DNA of 29,575 nt from Nitromaritima sp964584125 (GCA_964584125.1 CAZOYP010000025.1:1-29575); one strand, 5' to 3'; positions 8,521-17,091 are shown, counted from the stretch's first letter. The notes: generated by a model from the sequence alone, not told the origin. A program made the numbers and translations.

Positions 8521-9831
8521 TTATTTACCTTTCTTAATATTAGGTTTATTTAGCAAACCAAACATATTCTTTTTATAAAGTTCAACACCTGGTTGGTCAA
8601 ATGGATTAACTCCGGATAAATATCCCGTCATGGCTATAGCGCGTTCAAAAAAATAAAACAACTGACCCAGATTATGTGGTGAACGTTCTTTAAGAGTTAT
8701 AGCTAAGTTGGGTACCCCACCTTCAAGGTGAGCTGACGCCGACCCTTTGTACGCTTTCTCGTTAATAAAATCCAGTGATTTCCCCTCAAGATAACCAAGA
8801 CCATCTTGACCTGAGTTAGACCTTTCAATTTCAATAACTTTTGATGACTTCTCTATTAATAAAAATGTTTCAAATAGGTTTCGGTTTCCGTCTTGAATTA
8901 GCTGCCCAAGCGAATGCAAATCAGTTGTGTAATGAACTGATGCAGGAAATATTCCTTTTCCTTTTTTTCCTTCGCTCTCCCCTGCAAGTTGCTTCCACCA
9001 CTCCAAAATATACTTAAAAGAAGTATTAAATGCTGCTATCAGCTCTATATGTTTACCTTTTTGAAATAATAAATGGCGGTAAACGGCATATAGATAAGCT
9101 TTATTGATTTCTAAATCAGATGACCTTGTTAGTTCTTTTTCCGCAAGCAAAGCGCCATCCATCAGTGCATGTATATCTATTCCAGCGACAGAAATAGGTA
9201 ATAACCCAGCTGAGGTAAGTACTGAAAAACGCCCCCCCACATCGTCTGGAATATGAAAGCACCTATAACCCTCTGCTTTAGCTAAATCATTAATTAAATT
9301 TTTTTGTGATCCAGTAGTTACAAAAATTCGTTTACTGGCTCCTTGTTTACCATATTTTTTTTCCATAAAAATTCGTAGTAACCGAAATGCTATGGAAGAT
9401 TCGAGAGTAGTGCCTGATTTTGATACCAAGTTAATGCAAACTTCTCTATCTTCCAAACTCTGCAAAAGTTCTGCATGGTAGTCCGAACATAGAGTATTCC
9501 CTGCAAACAAAATTTCAGGAGTCTTTTCCTTATCAAGAGATGAGTGCAAAAAAGAGATTGCTGCACGGGCCCCAAGGTAGGAACCACCTATACCGATACA
9601 AACAAATGTATTACATTGTTCCCTTATTTCACTTTGAGTCGAATCAATCGAATCAAATAAAGAAGAGGGAGTTAAGGACGGCAAATGTAACCATCCAAGG
9701 CTATCACTTCCTTGCCCTGTTTTATTCTCAAGGTCAGCGTGAAGATGGTCAACTCTTCCCTGTATATCATCTATCTCCCTACGAAGAATAAAATTTTTCG
9801 CATTATCATCATTAAAGTTAATATCAATCAT
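8521..9831 (-). CDS. pgi: Glucose-6-phosphate isomerase
   Basis: Interconverts glucose 6-phosphate and fructose 6-phosphate; cytosolic. The 436-residue length fits the short bacterial type. Motifs: GIGGSYLGARA (80-90), the phosphate-binding KSGTTLE (138-144), GGRFSVLTSAG, HSLGQLIQDG with the catalytic His/Gln region, and the C-terminal GVNPFDQPGVE signature. It is the promoter-proximal gene of the pgi-tal pair. The ATG at 9831 has only a poor ribosome binding site. In a presumed autotroph it would work mainly towards hexose phosphates for polysaccharide and the pentose phosphate cycle (inference). Confidence 0.95.
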   Translation of the reverse strand: MIDINFNDDNAKNFILRREIDDIQGRVDHLHADLENKTGQGSDSLGWLHLPSLTPSSLFDSIDSTQSEIREQCNTFVCIGIGGSYLGARAAISFLHSSLDKEKTPEILFAGNTLCSDYHAELLQSLEDREVCINLVSKSGTTLESSIAFRLLRIFMEKKYGKQGASKRIFVTTGSQKNLINDLAKAEGYRCFHIPDDVGGRFSVLTSAGLLPISVAGIDIHALMDGALLAEKELTRSSDLEINKAYLYAVYRHLLFQKGKHIELIAAFNTSFKYILEWWKQLAGESEGKKGKGIFPASVHYTTDLHSLGQLIQDGNRNLFETFLLIEKSSKVIEIERSNSGQDGLGYLEGKSLDFINEKAYKGSASAHLEGGVPNLAITLKERSPHNLGQLFYFFERAIAMTGYLSGVNPFDQPGVELYKKNMFGLLNKPNIKKGK

Positions 9832-9975
9832 GAAAGAATCAAGTGTTCAAGGAACTAAAAAGGACCAAGATAAGCCAGCCCACATTAGAAAAATAGTATT
9901 TTATTTGTTTTTGCAAATATGCAGCATTTTTAATCCACCTTAGTAATTTATTGTCATTAAAAAAATGGCTACTAC

Positions 9976-11460
9976 CTAGCTTATAGGTAAAGAAATAAGA
10001 AAATAGGTTTTAATCGTTTTTTGCTCAATTAGCTGCCTGGCAAACCTTTGCGCATTCTCTTTCGAGTCAAATCGACCAACCCGAATCTTATACCAATTTT
10101 CCCCAGATTTTTTTTTTGTCTTTACTTGATAAACATCTCGCACTCCTTTTTTTTTAAGCCCATTGACGAATCCACGAGCTTGTTTCAATGAGGAGAATGC
10201 GGCTACCTGAAAGGTATGAATTTCTAGTTTTTTGAGACCATTTATTTGTTTTTCTTTAACATCTATCGATTGATCTTCAACACCCAAAAATGTTTCTTGT
10301 TTAGCCAGCCAACCACGGTAAATCAAACTTAAAAATAAAACCAAAATTATAGTAAAAAACCACGTTCTTATAATTAGAAGTTTACTTGCTAATATTCGAG
10401 CGAAACCTAAAAACTTAATAGCTGTTTCCCTTAGAAGATCAAGGAATGATACAGAAAGTCCCATTCGAGTCTTTAGCTTACGTAATAAGCGTAGATCATC
10501 TTCATTAAGAACCTTCAATTTATGGATTTTTTCTGAAAGATTAGCTTCTCCAGTATTTTTTAACATCTCATTACGAAACTTATGATCAAAACCCTCGAAC
10601 ACTGCCTTACACCTTCGATGAAGAGTTTGATCAATCTCTTTCCAAGTTTCTTCACAATAAGCACGAGCAATAATTTCAACAGTCTGAGATGCTTCTGATG
10701 GCTCAAATGAATAGGCTTCAAGATAAAAATTCATAGCAAATAAATCTGACCGATTAGTCTTTAAAAGAATAGGCAATACAAGGTTAATTATTTCTTTTGA
10801 ATTTCCACTTTTTTTATTTGTTAGGGAAGAGAGATAAATAGGTTCCGTTTGGCGTGAAAACAAACCCTTTCTCAAAAATAAAGAAGCCAAATTGTTGACA
10901 ATAATATCATCGCAATAGTTTCCAGCCTTAAGAATAACTAACAATAGTTCTATTTCTTCATCTGTTAGGTCATCGTCTTCTTTGAATGCTAAAAGTAATG
11001 GGGAACGATAGGTTGAATCTTCAGGCTTTAAAAGAAAAGCTTTTAAATAAATTTTTTGAGCTCTGCCATCTTTACATCCGATGAACAATAAATAGTTTGC
11101 AAACTTTAAAACAACATTGTCTCGTAAGTGTTTTCCCTTACTAGGTAAAAAATAAGAGGAATAAGTAAAATCTATAAGAGCTTGAAAACCACCAATAATC
11201 TCCTCTGATTCCATAGAGCCCGAAATATTTTTTAACTTATACATCGCGTTATGGAATTTTTGTTCACCAACTAACCCATAAGCAAAAAACCCTATAAATA
11301 GACAGATTAAAAAAATTGCCCACTGAATAAAAGAATCATCAAAAGAAGCACTTGGCAATGCTACTTCATGAATAAAGTAAAGCGTTAAAAATCCAAACGT
11401 GAGCAAGAGAAATAAAGAAGCTCCTATCCGAATAAAAATATATTTAAGGGTTTGGTACAT
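9976..11460 (-). CDS. Polytopic membrane protein with C-terminal SPOR domain
   Basis: A 494-residue protein. Two membrane helices near the N-terminus (about 9-30 and 45-66) form a hairpin. A helical, probably TPR-like middle (about 67-350) follows, then a third helix (about 361-381) and a C-terminal SPOR domain (about 413-490: IHTFQVAAFSSLKQARGF, then WYKIRVGRFDSKENAQRFA). With the N-terminus inside, this topology puts the middle in the cytosol and SPOR in the periplasm, where SPOR domains bind glycan lacking stem peptides at division sites. The gene overlaps the preceding class A PBP gene by 17 bases, so the two are co-expressed and may act together at the septum (inference). The middle region has no family I can name. 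Confidence 0.85.
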   Translation of the reverse strand: MYQTLKYIFIRIGASLFLLLTFGFLTLYFIHEVALPSASFDDSFIQWAIFLICLFIGFFAYGLVGEQKFHNAMYKLKNISGSMESEEIIGGFQALIDFTYSSYFLPSKGKHLRDNVVLKFANYLLFIGCKDGRAQKIYLKAFLLKPEDSTYRSPLLLAFKEDDDLTDEEIELLLVILKAGNYCDDIIVNNLASLFLRKGLFSRQTEPIYLSSLTNKKSGNSKEIINLVLPILLKTNRSDLFAMNFYLEAYSFEPSEASQTVEIIARAYCEETWKEIDQTLHRRCKAVFEGFDHKFRNEMLKNTGEANLSEKIHKLKVLNEDDLRLLRKLKTRMGLSVSFLDLLRETAIKFLGFARILASKLLIIRTWFFTIILVLFLSLIYRGWLAKQETFLGVEDQSIDVKEKQINGLKKLEIHTFQVAAFSSLKQARGFVNGLKKKGVRDVYQVKTKKKSGENWYKIRVGRFDSKENAQRFARQLIEQKTIKTYFLISLPIS

Positions 11461-13489
11461 TAGTCAACTCAGAAATAGTAGAGGGTTCGGCAGGGTCCTG
11501 CTCTGCGATGGTAGGTTCAATTGCTCTAGGTAAAATAACTGTCTCTTCCTTAAGCGCAACGTTCATTGTCTCAATAGATTGATTATCAGCAAGAGTTCCC
11601 GTATGAACATCCACTTTTTCAAATTTGATTCCTTCCGGAATTGGGAAGTTAATCTGATTTTTTCCTTGGAGAGCCTTTTCCATGTAGAAAGTCCAGATCG
11701 GTGCAGCGGCGCTAGCTCCGGTCAGGCCTTTATTAGACTGATCAATCATAGAGTCATTATCATCATAACCAACCCAGACCGACGTAGAAAAGGTTTTAGT
11801 AAACCCATTGAACCAAGAATCCTTAAAGTTATTAGTTGTGCCTGTTTTTCCTCCCGCAGGATGTTTAAATCCCATCTGCCTAACAACCCTACCAGTCCCG
11901 CCATCAATAACTCCCTGCATCATATTGAGTAAGGGATAAATTGATTTCGGCGCATAGTTCTGCACACCATGATAAAAGTTTTCATACAACGGATCCCCCT
12001 TAAAATCCTCAATACGTTCGATAAAATAAGGCTCATTGTAAACACCAAGATTTGCAATCGTACTGTATGCTGAAGCCATTTCTAAGGGAGAAGTTCCTGA
12101 CGTTCCAAGTGCAAGCGAGAGATTTTTCCCAAGTGGACTAGTGAGACCAAACTGCCGCGCTGACTTTATGACCGTCTCTGGGGTCACTTCCTGCATTAAT
12201 TTTGCAGAAATCGAATTGAGTGATCTCATCAAAGCCTTTTTTAATATAATGTCGCCTGCATAATTATCACTAAAGTTTTTGGGCTCCCAAGGATCGGTTC
12301 CTGGAATTTCTATAACAATAGGTTCATCTTTAACTATGGAAGCAGGGTTATAACCATTTTGCTCCATAGCAGTTAAATAAACAAAGGGTTTAAATGATGA
12401 ACCAGGAAGACGGTTATTTGAAACAGCGCGATTAAATTGGCTATTAGAATAACTACGTCCCCCTAGCATAACCCGAACTGCCCCGCTTTGGTTTTCTATT
12501 GACACCATCCCTACCTGCATTTTATTTTTGGTAAGCCCACGACCCATCTTACCTTCCAATGCCTCCAAATGAGACAACGCTGACTTGTGGGCAAAGCCTT
12601 GGAGGCGAGTATTCAAAGTAGTAAAAATTTTCAACCCACCAAAGTGAACAAACTCCTGCCCATATTTACTTTCCAGTTTTGCAAGCACATAATTAATAAA
12701 GTAGCGATTTGGATTATCATCTTCCCTTGGTCTAATCAGTCCTAGTGGTGATGACAACGCTTCATTTTTTACTTCTGAAGAAATAAAGTTTTCTTTAACC
12801 ATTCGCATCAAAATATATTCAGCTCTACGCATAGAGCGTTGGTAATTCTTAAATGGATTAGTGCTATTCGGTGAGTTTGGCAATCCAGCCAAAAGCGCTC
12901 CTTGAAGAACAGTTAGCTCTCGTGCCCTTTTTCTAAAATAGGTTTGTGCCGCCTCTTCAACCCCGTAAGCACCATTACCAAAGTAAATCTGGTTACAATA
13001 GGCCTCAAGAATCTTTTGTTTTGAAAAAGTAGCTTCCAATTGAAAGGAAATCAAGAGCTCCTTGATTTTTCGCACCCAGTTTCTTTCAAATGAAAAAAAA
13101 AGATTTTTTGAAAGCTGCTGAGTTATTGTACTACCGCCCTGTAAGATTTTTCGCTCACGAATATTCATATAAAGTGCTCTCATCAAAGCTCGATGATCTA
13201 ACCCTTTATGCTGGTAAAAGCTCGCATCTTCCGCTGCTATGATGGCATTTGTAAAATTAGGAGAAATGTCTTCCAAAGGAACAGGGTAGCGTTGTCCTAA
13301 AACCTTCAATCTTTCCCCATCAGCAGAGTAAATTTCTGTAGAAAGACTAAGGTTTATTTTTCTTAAGTCATCTGGCAATTGAGGCAAGTCTCGACTTAAT
13401 AGAAAATAAGATCCCAGTCCGATAAAAACACCCAAAAGCGTCAAGACATAAAAGACAAAAGCTATTCTTTCTATCAAATATCGAATCAA
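11444..13489 (-). CDS. Second class A penicillin-binding protein (bifunctional)
   Basis: A 681-residue glycosyltransferase/transpeptidase of the PBP1A family, shorter than the copy at 1386-3785 because it has no obvious OB-like insert. One N-terminal membrane helix (about 10-32), GT51 domain with E87 in EDASFYQH and GGSTITQQLSK (118-128), transpeptidase with S364-S-F-K367, S423-L-N425 and K548-T-G550. All catalytic motifs are intact. The start is TTG at 13489: it overlaps the stop of the upstream gene (TTGA) and has GGAG nine bases before it. The 3' end overlaps the SPOR gene. It is the middle gene of a tight three-gene envelope operon. Confidence 0.95.
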   Translation of the reverse strand: MIRYLIERIAFVFYVLTLLGVFIGLGSYFLLSRDLPQLPDDLRKINLSLSTEIYSADGERLKVLGQRYPVPLEDISPNFTNAIIAAEDASFYQHKGLDHRALMRALYMNIRERKILQGGSTITQQLSKNLFFSFERNWVRKIKELLISFQLEATFSKQKILEAYCNQIYFGNGAYGVEEAAQTYFRKRARELTVLQGALLAGLPNSPNSTNPFKNYQRSMRRAEYILMRMVKENFISSEVKNEALSSPLGLIRPREDDNPNRYFINYVLAKLESKYGQEFVHFGGLKIFTTLNTRLQGFAHKSALSHLEALEGKMGRGLTKNKMQVGMVSIENQSGAVRVMLGGRSYSNSQFNRAVSNNRLPGSSFKPFVYLTAMEQNGYNPASIVKDEPIVIEIPGTDPWEPKNFSDNYAGDIILKKALMRSLNSISAKLMQEVTPETVIKSARQFGLTSPLGKNLSLALGTSGTSPLEMASAYSTIANLGVYNEPYFIERIEDFKGDPLYENFYHGVQNYAPKSIYPLLNMMQGVIDGGTGRVVRQMGFKHPAGGKTGTTNNFKDSWFNGFTKTFSTSVWVGYDDNDSMIDQSNKGLTGASAAAPIWTFYMEKALQGKNQINFPIPEGIKFEKVDVHTGTLADNQSIETMNVALKEETVILPRAIEPTIAEQDPAEPSTISELTNVPNP

Positions 13490-14400
13490 GGTTTATCTCC
13501 AACTGGAGGAACTGCTAATGCACTAAACTCTTCCCCCCAAACGTCGAGACCTGTTCTTTCAATTTGGGATAATAAATTATTTGCTATCTCTTGAGATACG
13601 GGAATTAGAAGAACTCCTGTATAGTAGTCAGTATTGTATTCAATACCAAACTCGAAATCAGATAAGGGTTTTTTTGAAAACTCAAGTTCTCGAACACCGA
13701 TACGAGTAATACTGTAGTCCTTCGCGAGAAACCATCTGGGATCCGGAAAAACAGCGTGTTGCGTTTTTGGGTCAAGCGTCCTTAAAAGAGGAAGAAATAC
13801 TGCGGCAGAGTACACCCGGTCCTTTTCAAAGCCAACCTTTTCTAAACTCCCCTGTTTAACAGTACGAGTAGACTGCACTTCTTTCAAAGCGTCTGTTGCC
13901 ACAAACACTTCGTGGAATGGAATATTGTGAGAATCAAGGAAACTAATAGTAAACCATTGTCCGAAACGCTTCAAGAGAACCCTCGTCCAATTATATTTTG
14001 AGTCAATAGAAATAAGTTCAAATGGAGAAATTATTCGAGTTGACCATTGCCCAGGAAAGTCATAATAAAGATCCAGAAACTTTTTACGAGACAACACTAG
14101 CGGAAATGATGGTTCAGTATTTTCAAATAGCGCTTTCAGAGTATCAATAGACTCGGCAGACTCTTGCCTTGAATCGAATAGCGATCGAACAGACTCAACT
14201 TTGGTTTGAGCGAGAATGGTTTGCCGATCATTATCCCAAACTCTTCCTAATTGAGGGCGACTAGCATTTTGCCATTTAAGATAATTTCCTATCCCCCTTT
14301 CAAAAATTTTTACATAAAATTCTAAGAAAAGAAGAACTAGCATAAAAAGAAAGAACACCATTCCCACCCACCACTGTCGTTGAATACCGGATATTTTCAC
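13486..14400 (-). CDS. Unknown membrane-anchored protein, first gene of the PBP/SPOR operon
   Basis: A 304-residue protein with a single hydrophobic segment near the N-terminus (about 11-30) and a large soluble part that should face the periplasm. No family was recognised. The soluble part is mixed alpha/beta in appearance, with many aromatic residues (FPLVLSRKKFLDLYYDFPGQW near 105) and no obvious catalytic motif or cysteine cluster. The start is GTG 14400, with a weak GAG ribosome binding site. It overlaps the class A PBP gene by four bases (TTGA), so the proteins are made together. A partner or regulator of that PBP is a reasonable guess but has no direct support. Confidence 0.75.
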   Translation of the reverse strand: MKISGIQRQWWVGMVFFLFMLVLLFLEFYVKIFERGIGNYLKWQNASRPQLGRVWDNDRQTILAQTKVESVRSLFDSRQESAESIDTLKALFENTEPSFPLVLSRKKFLDLYYDFPGQWSTRIISPFELISIDSKYNWTRVLLKRFGQWFTISFLDSHNIPFHEVFVATDALKEVQSTRTVKQGSLEKVGFEKDRVYSAAVFLPLLRTLDPKTQHAVFPDPRWFLAKDYSITRIGVRELEFSKKPLSDFEFGIEYNTDYYTGVLLIPVSQEIANNLLSQIERTGLDVWGEEFSALAVPPVGDKP

Positions 14401-14522
14401 TCAATTCATCTCGTAGTTAGGGGTTGGTTAAAAAAGACACTTTGAGGTAAGTTTTAAAATTTCTATTCTTAGAGGTTTTTTAAACAATGCTAAAATATCA
14501 TTTAGTAATACTAGAAAGACTA

Positions 14523-14939
14523 TTATAAAGACTGGATAAATGCCGCCTGTAAACCAGCATCCATTTTTCTGAAAAGAGTAAGTATTTTTTTTTCAGAGGA
14601 ATCAATAGTTATCAACTCTGATCTCTTTGGATTTTTAAAAGCTATAGATCCCTTACAAAAATCGACAAACTTTACTTCTGGGAAAGCGTTTAATTTATAA
14701 GCTTTTGTGCATGGTAAAATATCGTAATCATTTATCTCCTTACTTAATATCTGTTCCAATGAGATACCACCTAAATGTGCCAACTTAACCAAAACTAAAA
14801 CCGGGGTATCTCTTTTCCCCGCTTCGTAACGAACATAGCTACGAAGCCCAATACTTAAAACCTTTGACATCATTAACTGACTACATCCCAATGCCTCACG
14901 AATCAATCTGATATTTTTGGCCAAAATGGACACAAGCAT
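14523..14939 (-). CDS. XRE-type helix-turn-helix regulator
   Basis: A 138-residue protein. The N-terminal 60 residues look like a Cro/C1-type HTH: IRLIREALGCSQLMMSKVL, then SYVRYEAGKRDTPVLVLVKLA and an ISLEQIL ending. The rest has no family I recognise. The role would be DNA binding, target unknown. The start is uncertain: AAGGA directly touches the ATG at 14939, which is too close, while the GTG two codons later (14933) has ideal spacing of six bases. Two inverted repeats just upstream (14990-15025) could be autoregulatory sites. The gene lies downstream of hemB on the same strand with a 121-base gap. Confidence 0.75.
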   Translation of the reverse strand: MLVSILAKNIRLIREALGCSQLMMSKVLSIGLRSYVRYEAGKRDTPVLVLVKLAHLGGISLEQILSKEINDYDILPCTKAYKLNAFPEVKFVDFCKGSIAFKNPKRSELITIDSSEKKILTLFRKMDAGLQAAFIQSL

Positions 14940-14989
14940 TCCTTAAAAGTTATAGGGATATCTTACCAATTGTGATTTCTTAAGTAACA

Positions 14990-15025
14990 TTGACAGTCAA
15001 TTAGCTATTCCTAATAGTCGCTAAT
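14990..15025. promoter_or_regulatory. Adjacent inverted repeats between hemB and the XRE gene
   Basis: TTGACAGTCAA (14990-15000; 5-base arms) touches a larger imperfect repeat in which ATTAGC (15000-15005) pairs with GCTAAT (15020-15025), and TATT pairs with AATA inside it. They lie 50-86 bases upstream of the XRE gene and 36 bases beyond the hemB stop. There is no T-run, so a terminator is unlikely; an operator for the regulator is possible. Confidence 0.3.
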
Positions 15026-15060
15026 GGTAAAGATTGAATAATCAAAAAAAGAACTGCGGT

Positions 15061-16035
15061 TTATCTACCAAGAAATTTTGCCGCTTCTCTCGAAAAATAG
15101 CTTAGTATCATTTGGGCTCCCGCCCTTTTAATACTTAAAAGAATCTCCATCATCGCTTTTTCACCATCAATCCAGCCTCGGTTAGCAGCGGATTTAACCA
15201 TTGAATATTCTCCACTCACATTATATGCCGCCACTGGGATATTGACCTCTCTACGCACTTGGCAAATAACATCCAGGTAAGAAAGGGCGGGCTTCACCAT
15301 TATAATGTCTGCACCTTCTTCTACATCTTGAAAGGCTTCTTTTAAGCCTTCAGATCCATTTGCAGGATCCATTTGGTATGAGCATCGGTCCCCAAATTGA
15401 GGAGATGAGTCTGCCGCTTCTCGAAATGGCCCATAAAATGCCGAAGCATATTTAGCCGCATAGGACATAATAACCATATCCTGATGGCCAGTTGTATCCA
15501 ATGTTTTCCTTATCGCCTGAACCCTTCCGTCCATCATGTCTGACGGGGCAACGATGCTAGCTCCAGCTTCTGCATGAGTTAAAGCCATCTTGGATAAAAG
15601 TTCCAAGGTAACATCATTTAAAATCTGACCATCATTAACTATTCCGCAATGGCCATGGTCTGTGTACTCATCTATACAAACATCTGTAATGATAACTACT
15701 TCCGGAACAGCATTTTTAATTTCACGTATAGCGCGCTGAACAATGCCATCAGAATTATAGGCTTCAGATCCTAGCTCATCTTTCTTATCTGGGATTCCAA
15801 AAAGGATCACCGCTGGAATACCTAATGCGTAACTCGCCTTTACCTCAGGAACCAAGTTTTTAATTGAAAGGCGGAACACACCCGGCATAGAAGAAATTTC
15901 TTGCCTCTCATCTATACCCTCACAGACAAAAAAGGGCTCAATTAAATCATCGGTAGATAAAGATGTTTCCCGCACCATTCTTAAAATGCCTTTACTTTGA
16001 CGCAAACGCCGATATCGATGGGTAGGAAATGCCAT
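15061..16035 (-). CDS. hemB: Delta-aminolevulinic acid dehydratase (porphobilinogen synthase)
   Basis: Condenses two 5-aminolevulinate molecules to porphobilinogen, a shared early step of haem, sirohaem and cobamide synthesis. The length (324) is typical. The two Schiff-base lysines are K195 (SYAAKYASAFYGPFREA) and K248 (IMVKPALSYLD). The metal site is unusual: residues 119-130 read VCIDEYTDHGHC, so the three positions that are Cys-Cys-Cys in zinc enzymes are C120, D122 and C130 here. The ATG at 16035 lacks a recognisable ribosome binding site. The gene is divergent from the sigma-54-controlled gene at 16431, with almost 400 bases between. Confidence 0.97.
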   Translation of the reverse strand: MAFPTHRYRRLRQSKGILRMVRETSLSTDDLIEPFFVCEGIDERQEISSMPGVFRLSIKNLVPEVKASYALGIPAVILFGIPDKKDELGSEAYNSDGIVQRAIREIKNAVPEVVIITDVCIDEYTDHGHCGIVNDGQILNDVTLELLSKMALTHAEAGASIVAPSDMMDGRVQAIRKTLDTTGHQDMVIMSYAAKYASAFYGPFREAADSSPQFGDRCSYQMDPANGSEGLKEAFQDVEEGADIIMVKPALSYLDVICQVRREVNIPVAAYNVSGEYSMVKSAANRGWIDGEKAMMEILLSIKRAGAQMILSYFSREAAKFLGR

Positions 16036-16335
16036 AAGAAGGAAAAGACTATTTAAAACAAATAAATATTTTGAGTTTTGCCTTGATGTTCAGAGCGAAT
16101 ATCGAAATAAAAACAAGGTTACCACAAGCCCGCTAAAGCGACAATAGGTCAATTCAAAGCCTCCAGAGTCCAAGATACTCAACGGATTAGTGTTAAAGTT
16201 TTGACGAATTTTAAAAAATAAAAGTAAGCCCCTCAAATATAAATGCCGTTAGACACAATAGTTTAATCATTTATTTAATTGCATTTAAACGTTCTCCTAA
16301 AAAAATAAATGCGATCAAAGAAGAGTTTTTTTATC
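16036..16335. other. Gene-free stretch upstream of hemB and the sigma-54 gene
   Basis: About 300 bases between divergent genes. I find no coding frame with a ribosome binding site on either strand. Its right end carries the inverted repeat at 16281-16312 and then the sigma-54 promoter. No convincing sigma-70 promoter for hemB could be picked by eye. Confidence 0.5.
16281..16312. promoter_or_regulatory. Inverted repeat, possible activator site for the sigma-54 promoter
   Basis: GCATTTA (16281-16287) and TAAATGC (16306-16312) are perfect 7-base arms 18 bases apart. They lie roughly 50 to 80 bases before the predicted transcription start. Sigma-54 promoters need an upstream-bound AAA+ activator, usually at dyad sites like this. 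In AT-rich DNA such a repeat can also arise by chance. Confidence 0.3.
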
Positions 16336-16351
16336 TGGCACAAGTCTTGCT
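16336..16351 (+). promoter_or_regulatory. Sigma-54 (RpoN) -24/-12 promoter
   Basis: TGGCAC (16336-16341), five bases, TTGCT (16347-16351). The invariant GG (16337-16338) and GC (16349-16350) are separated by exactly 10 bases, as required for RpoN. It matches the core consensus TGGCAC-N5-TTGCW fully. Transcription should start near 16362, leaving a leader of about 69 bases to the ATG at 16431. A longer open frame from TTG 16347 would run through this promoter and is therefore not the coding start. Confidence 0.75.
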
Positions 16352-16430
16352 ACCTAATGTTTTAAATAAATACACTTACAGAGATACAGTTTTGCGTCTT
16401 ACACGTTTACTCCAAAGGAGAAATAAAGAT

Positions 16431-16850
16431 ATGGAAGGATTTGAAGATAAAGAATTTGATCTACTTAACGAAGCCATATTAAAGGCTATTGTTTCATCCC
16501 CAGATGTGGAGAATGTTCTTCTGCATTTCAAATCTAAGGATCTGATTAATGAAATGGCTGTTGTAAACCTTATTCTAAGTTTAGAGGAACTTTCCGGACT
16601 TATATTTCCAAAAGCATCAACCATGCCGACACAAGACATTGAGTTCGCAAAAGAAAAGAGATCCACGAATAAACAGGAAATGGAAAGTCAAATGGTTGAT
16701 AAGACGCAAGAGAAAACTAAACAAAAAGCAAATAACCACTACCTTGTCGATGGTAATTCGTTAAGCAAAAACGAAATTCTCTTCGAAAAACACTACCAAG
16801 GAAAGTTTAACGAAAAACAGTGGCTAAAAAAGGCCAAAATAAAAATATAG
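16431..16850 (+). CDS. Unknown 139-aa protein under sigma-54 control
   Basis: Start at ATG 16431, preceded by a strong AGGAG ribosome binding site (16416-16420) with 10 bases of spacing. The N-terminal 60 residues are helical and hydrophobic-patterned (DLLNEAILKAIVSSPDVENVL, then NLILSLEELSGLIFP). The middle (about 70-105) is charged and low-complexity (E/K/Q-rich), probably a flexible linker. The end is basic (FNEKQWLKKAKIKI). There is no signal peptide, membrane helix or known domain that I can identify. The gene stands alone on the plus strand and converges on the radical-SAM operon, ending 14 bases from it. Control by RpoN suggests a conditional role (nitrogen, stress or surface functions in other bacteria), but nothing here tells which. 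Confidence 0.8.
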   Translation: MEGFEDKEFDLLNEAILKAIVSSPDVENVLLHFKSKDLINEMAVVNLILSLEELSGLIFPKASTMPTQDIEFAKEKRSTNKQEMESQMVDKTQEKTKQKANNHYLVDGNSLSKNEILFEKHYQGKFNEKQWLKKAKIKI

Positions 16851-16864
16851 CACCGTTAAAAAAA

Positions 16865-17050
16865 CTACTTATTTTTGAAAATTTTAGAATCGCATGAGAT
16901 GTATTTTATTTGTTTGATTGGAACTACAAAAATTTCTTCTACGGTAGTTAACTCAAATAACTCCAAATCATCACTAAAACCATGTTTTTCCGTGTTTTCG
17001 AAAATGATCTCTTCATTATCAATAAACACTACTTTTAAACGATACAGCAT
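16865..17050 (-). CDS. Unknown 61-aa protein, third gene of the radical-SAM operon
   Basis: A small gene with an excellent ribosome binding site (AGGAG, five bases before ATG 17050). The product looks beta-rich: LYRLKVVFIDNEEIIFE, then FELTTVEEIFVVPIKQIKYIS. The alternation of hydrophobic residues suggests a small beta-barrel or sheet. It has a single cysteine (in the SCDSK stretch near the end) and no signal peptide. It begins 41 bases after the radical SAM gene on the same strand. It could be an accessory factor or a substrate of that enzyme; no motif decides between these. No family was recognised. Confidence 0.65.
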   Translation of the reverse strand: MLYRLKVVFIDNEEIIFENTEKHGFSDDLELFELTTVEEIFVVPIKQIKYISCDSKIFKNK

Positions 17051-17091
17051 GACCTCTCCTAACTCAAATGTATGATTTTAAATACATAGAT

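Noticed and set aside
9959..9980. Possible terminator after the SPOR gene (minus strand, seven T)
   Set aside because: The stem before the T-run is only four base pairs (GCTA/TAGC); too weak to call.
16347..16430. Upstream extension of the 139-aa gene from TTG 16347
   Set aside because: This TTG is part of the -12 element of the sigma-54 promoter; ATG 16431 has a strong ribosome site.
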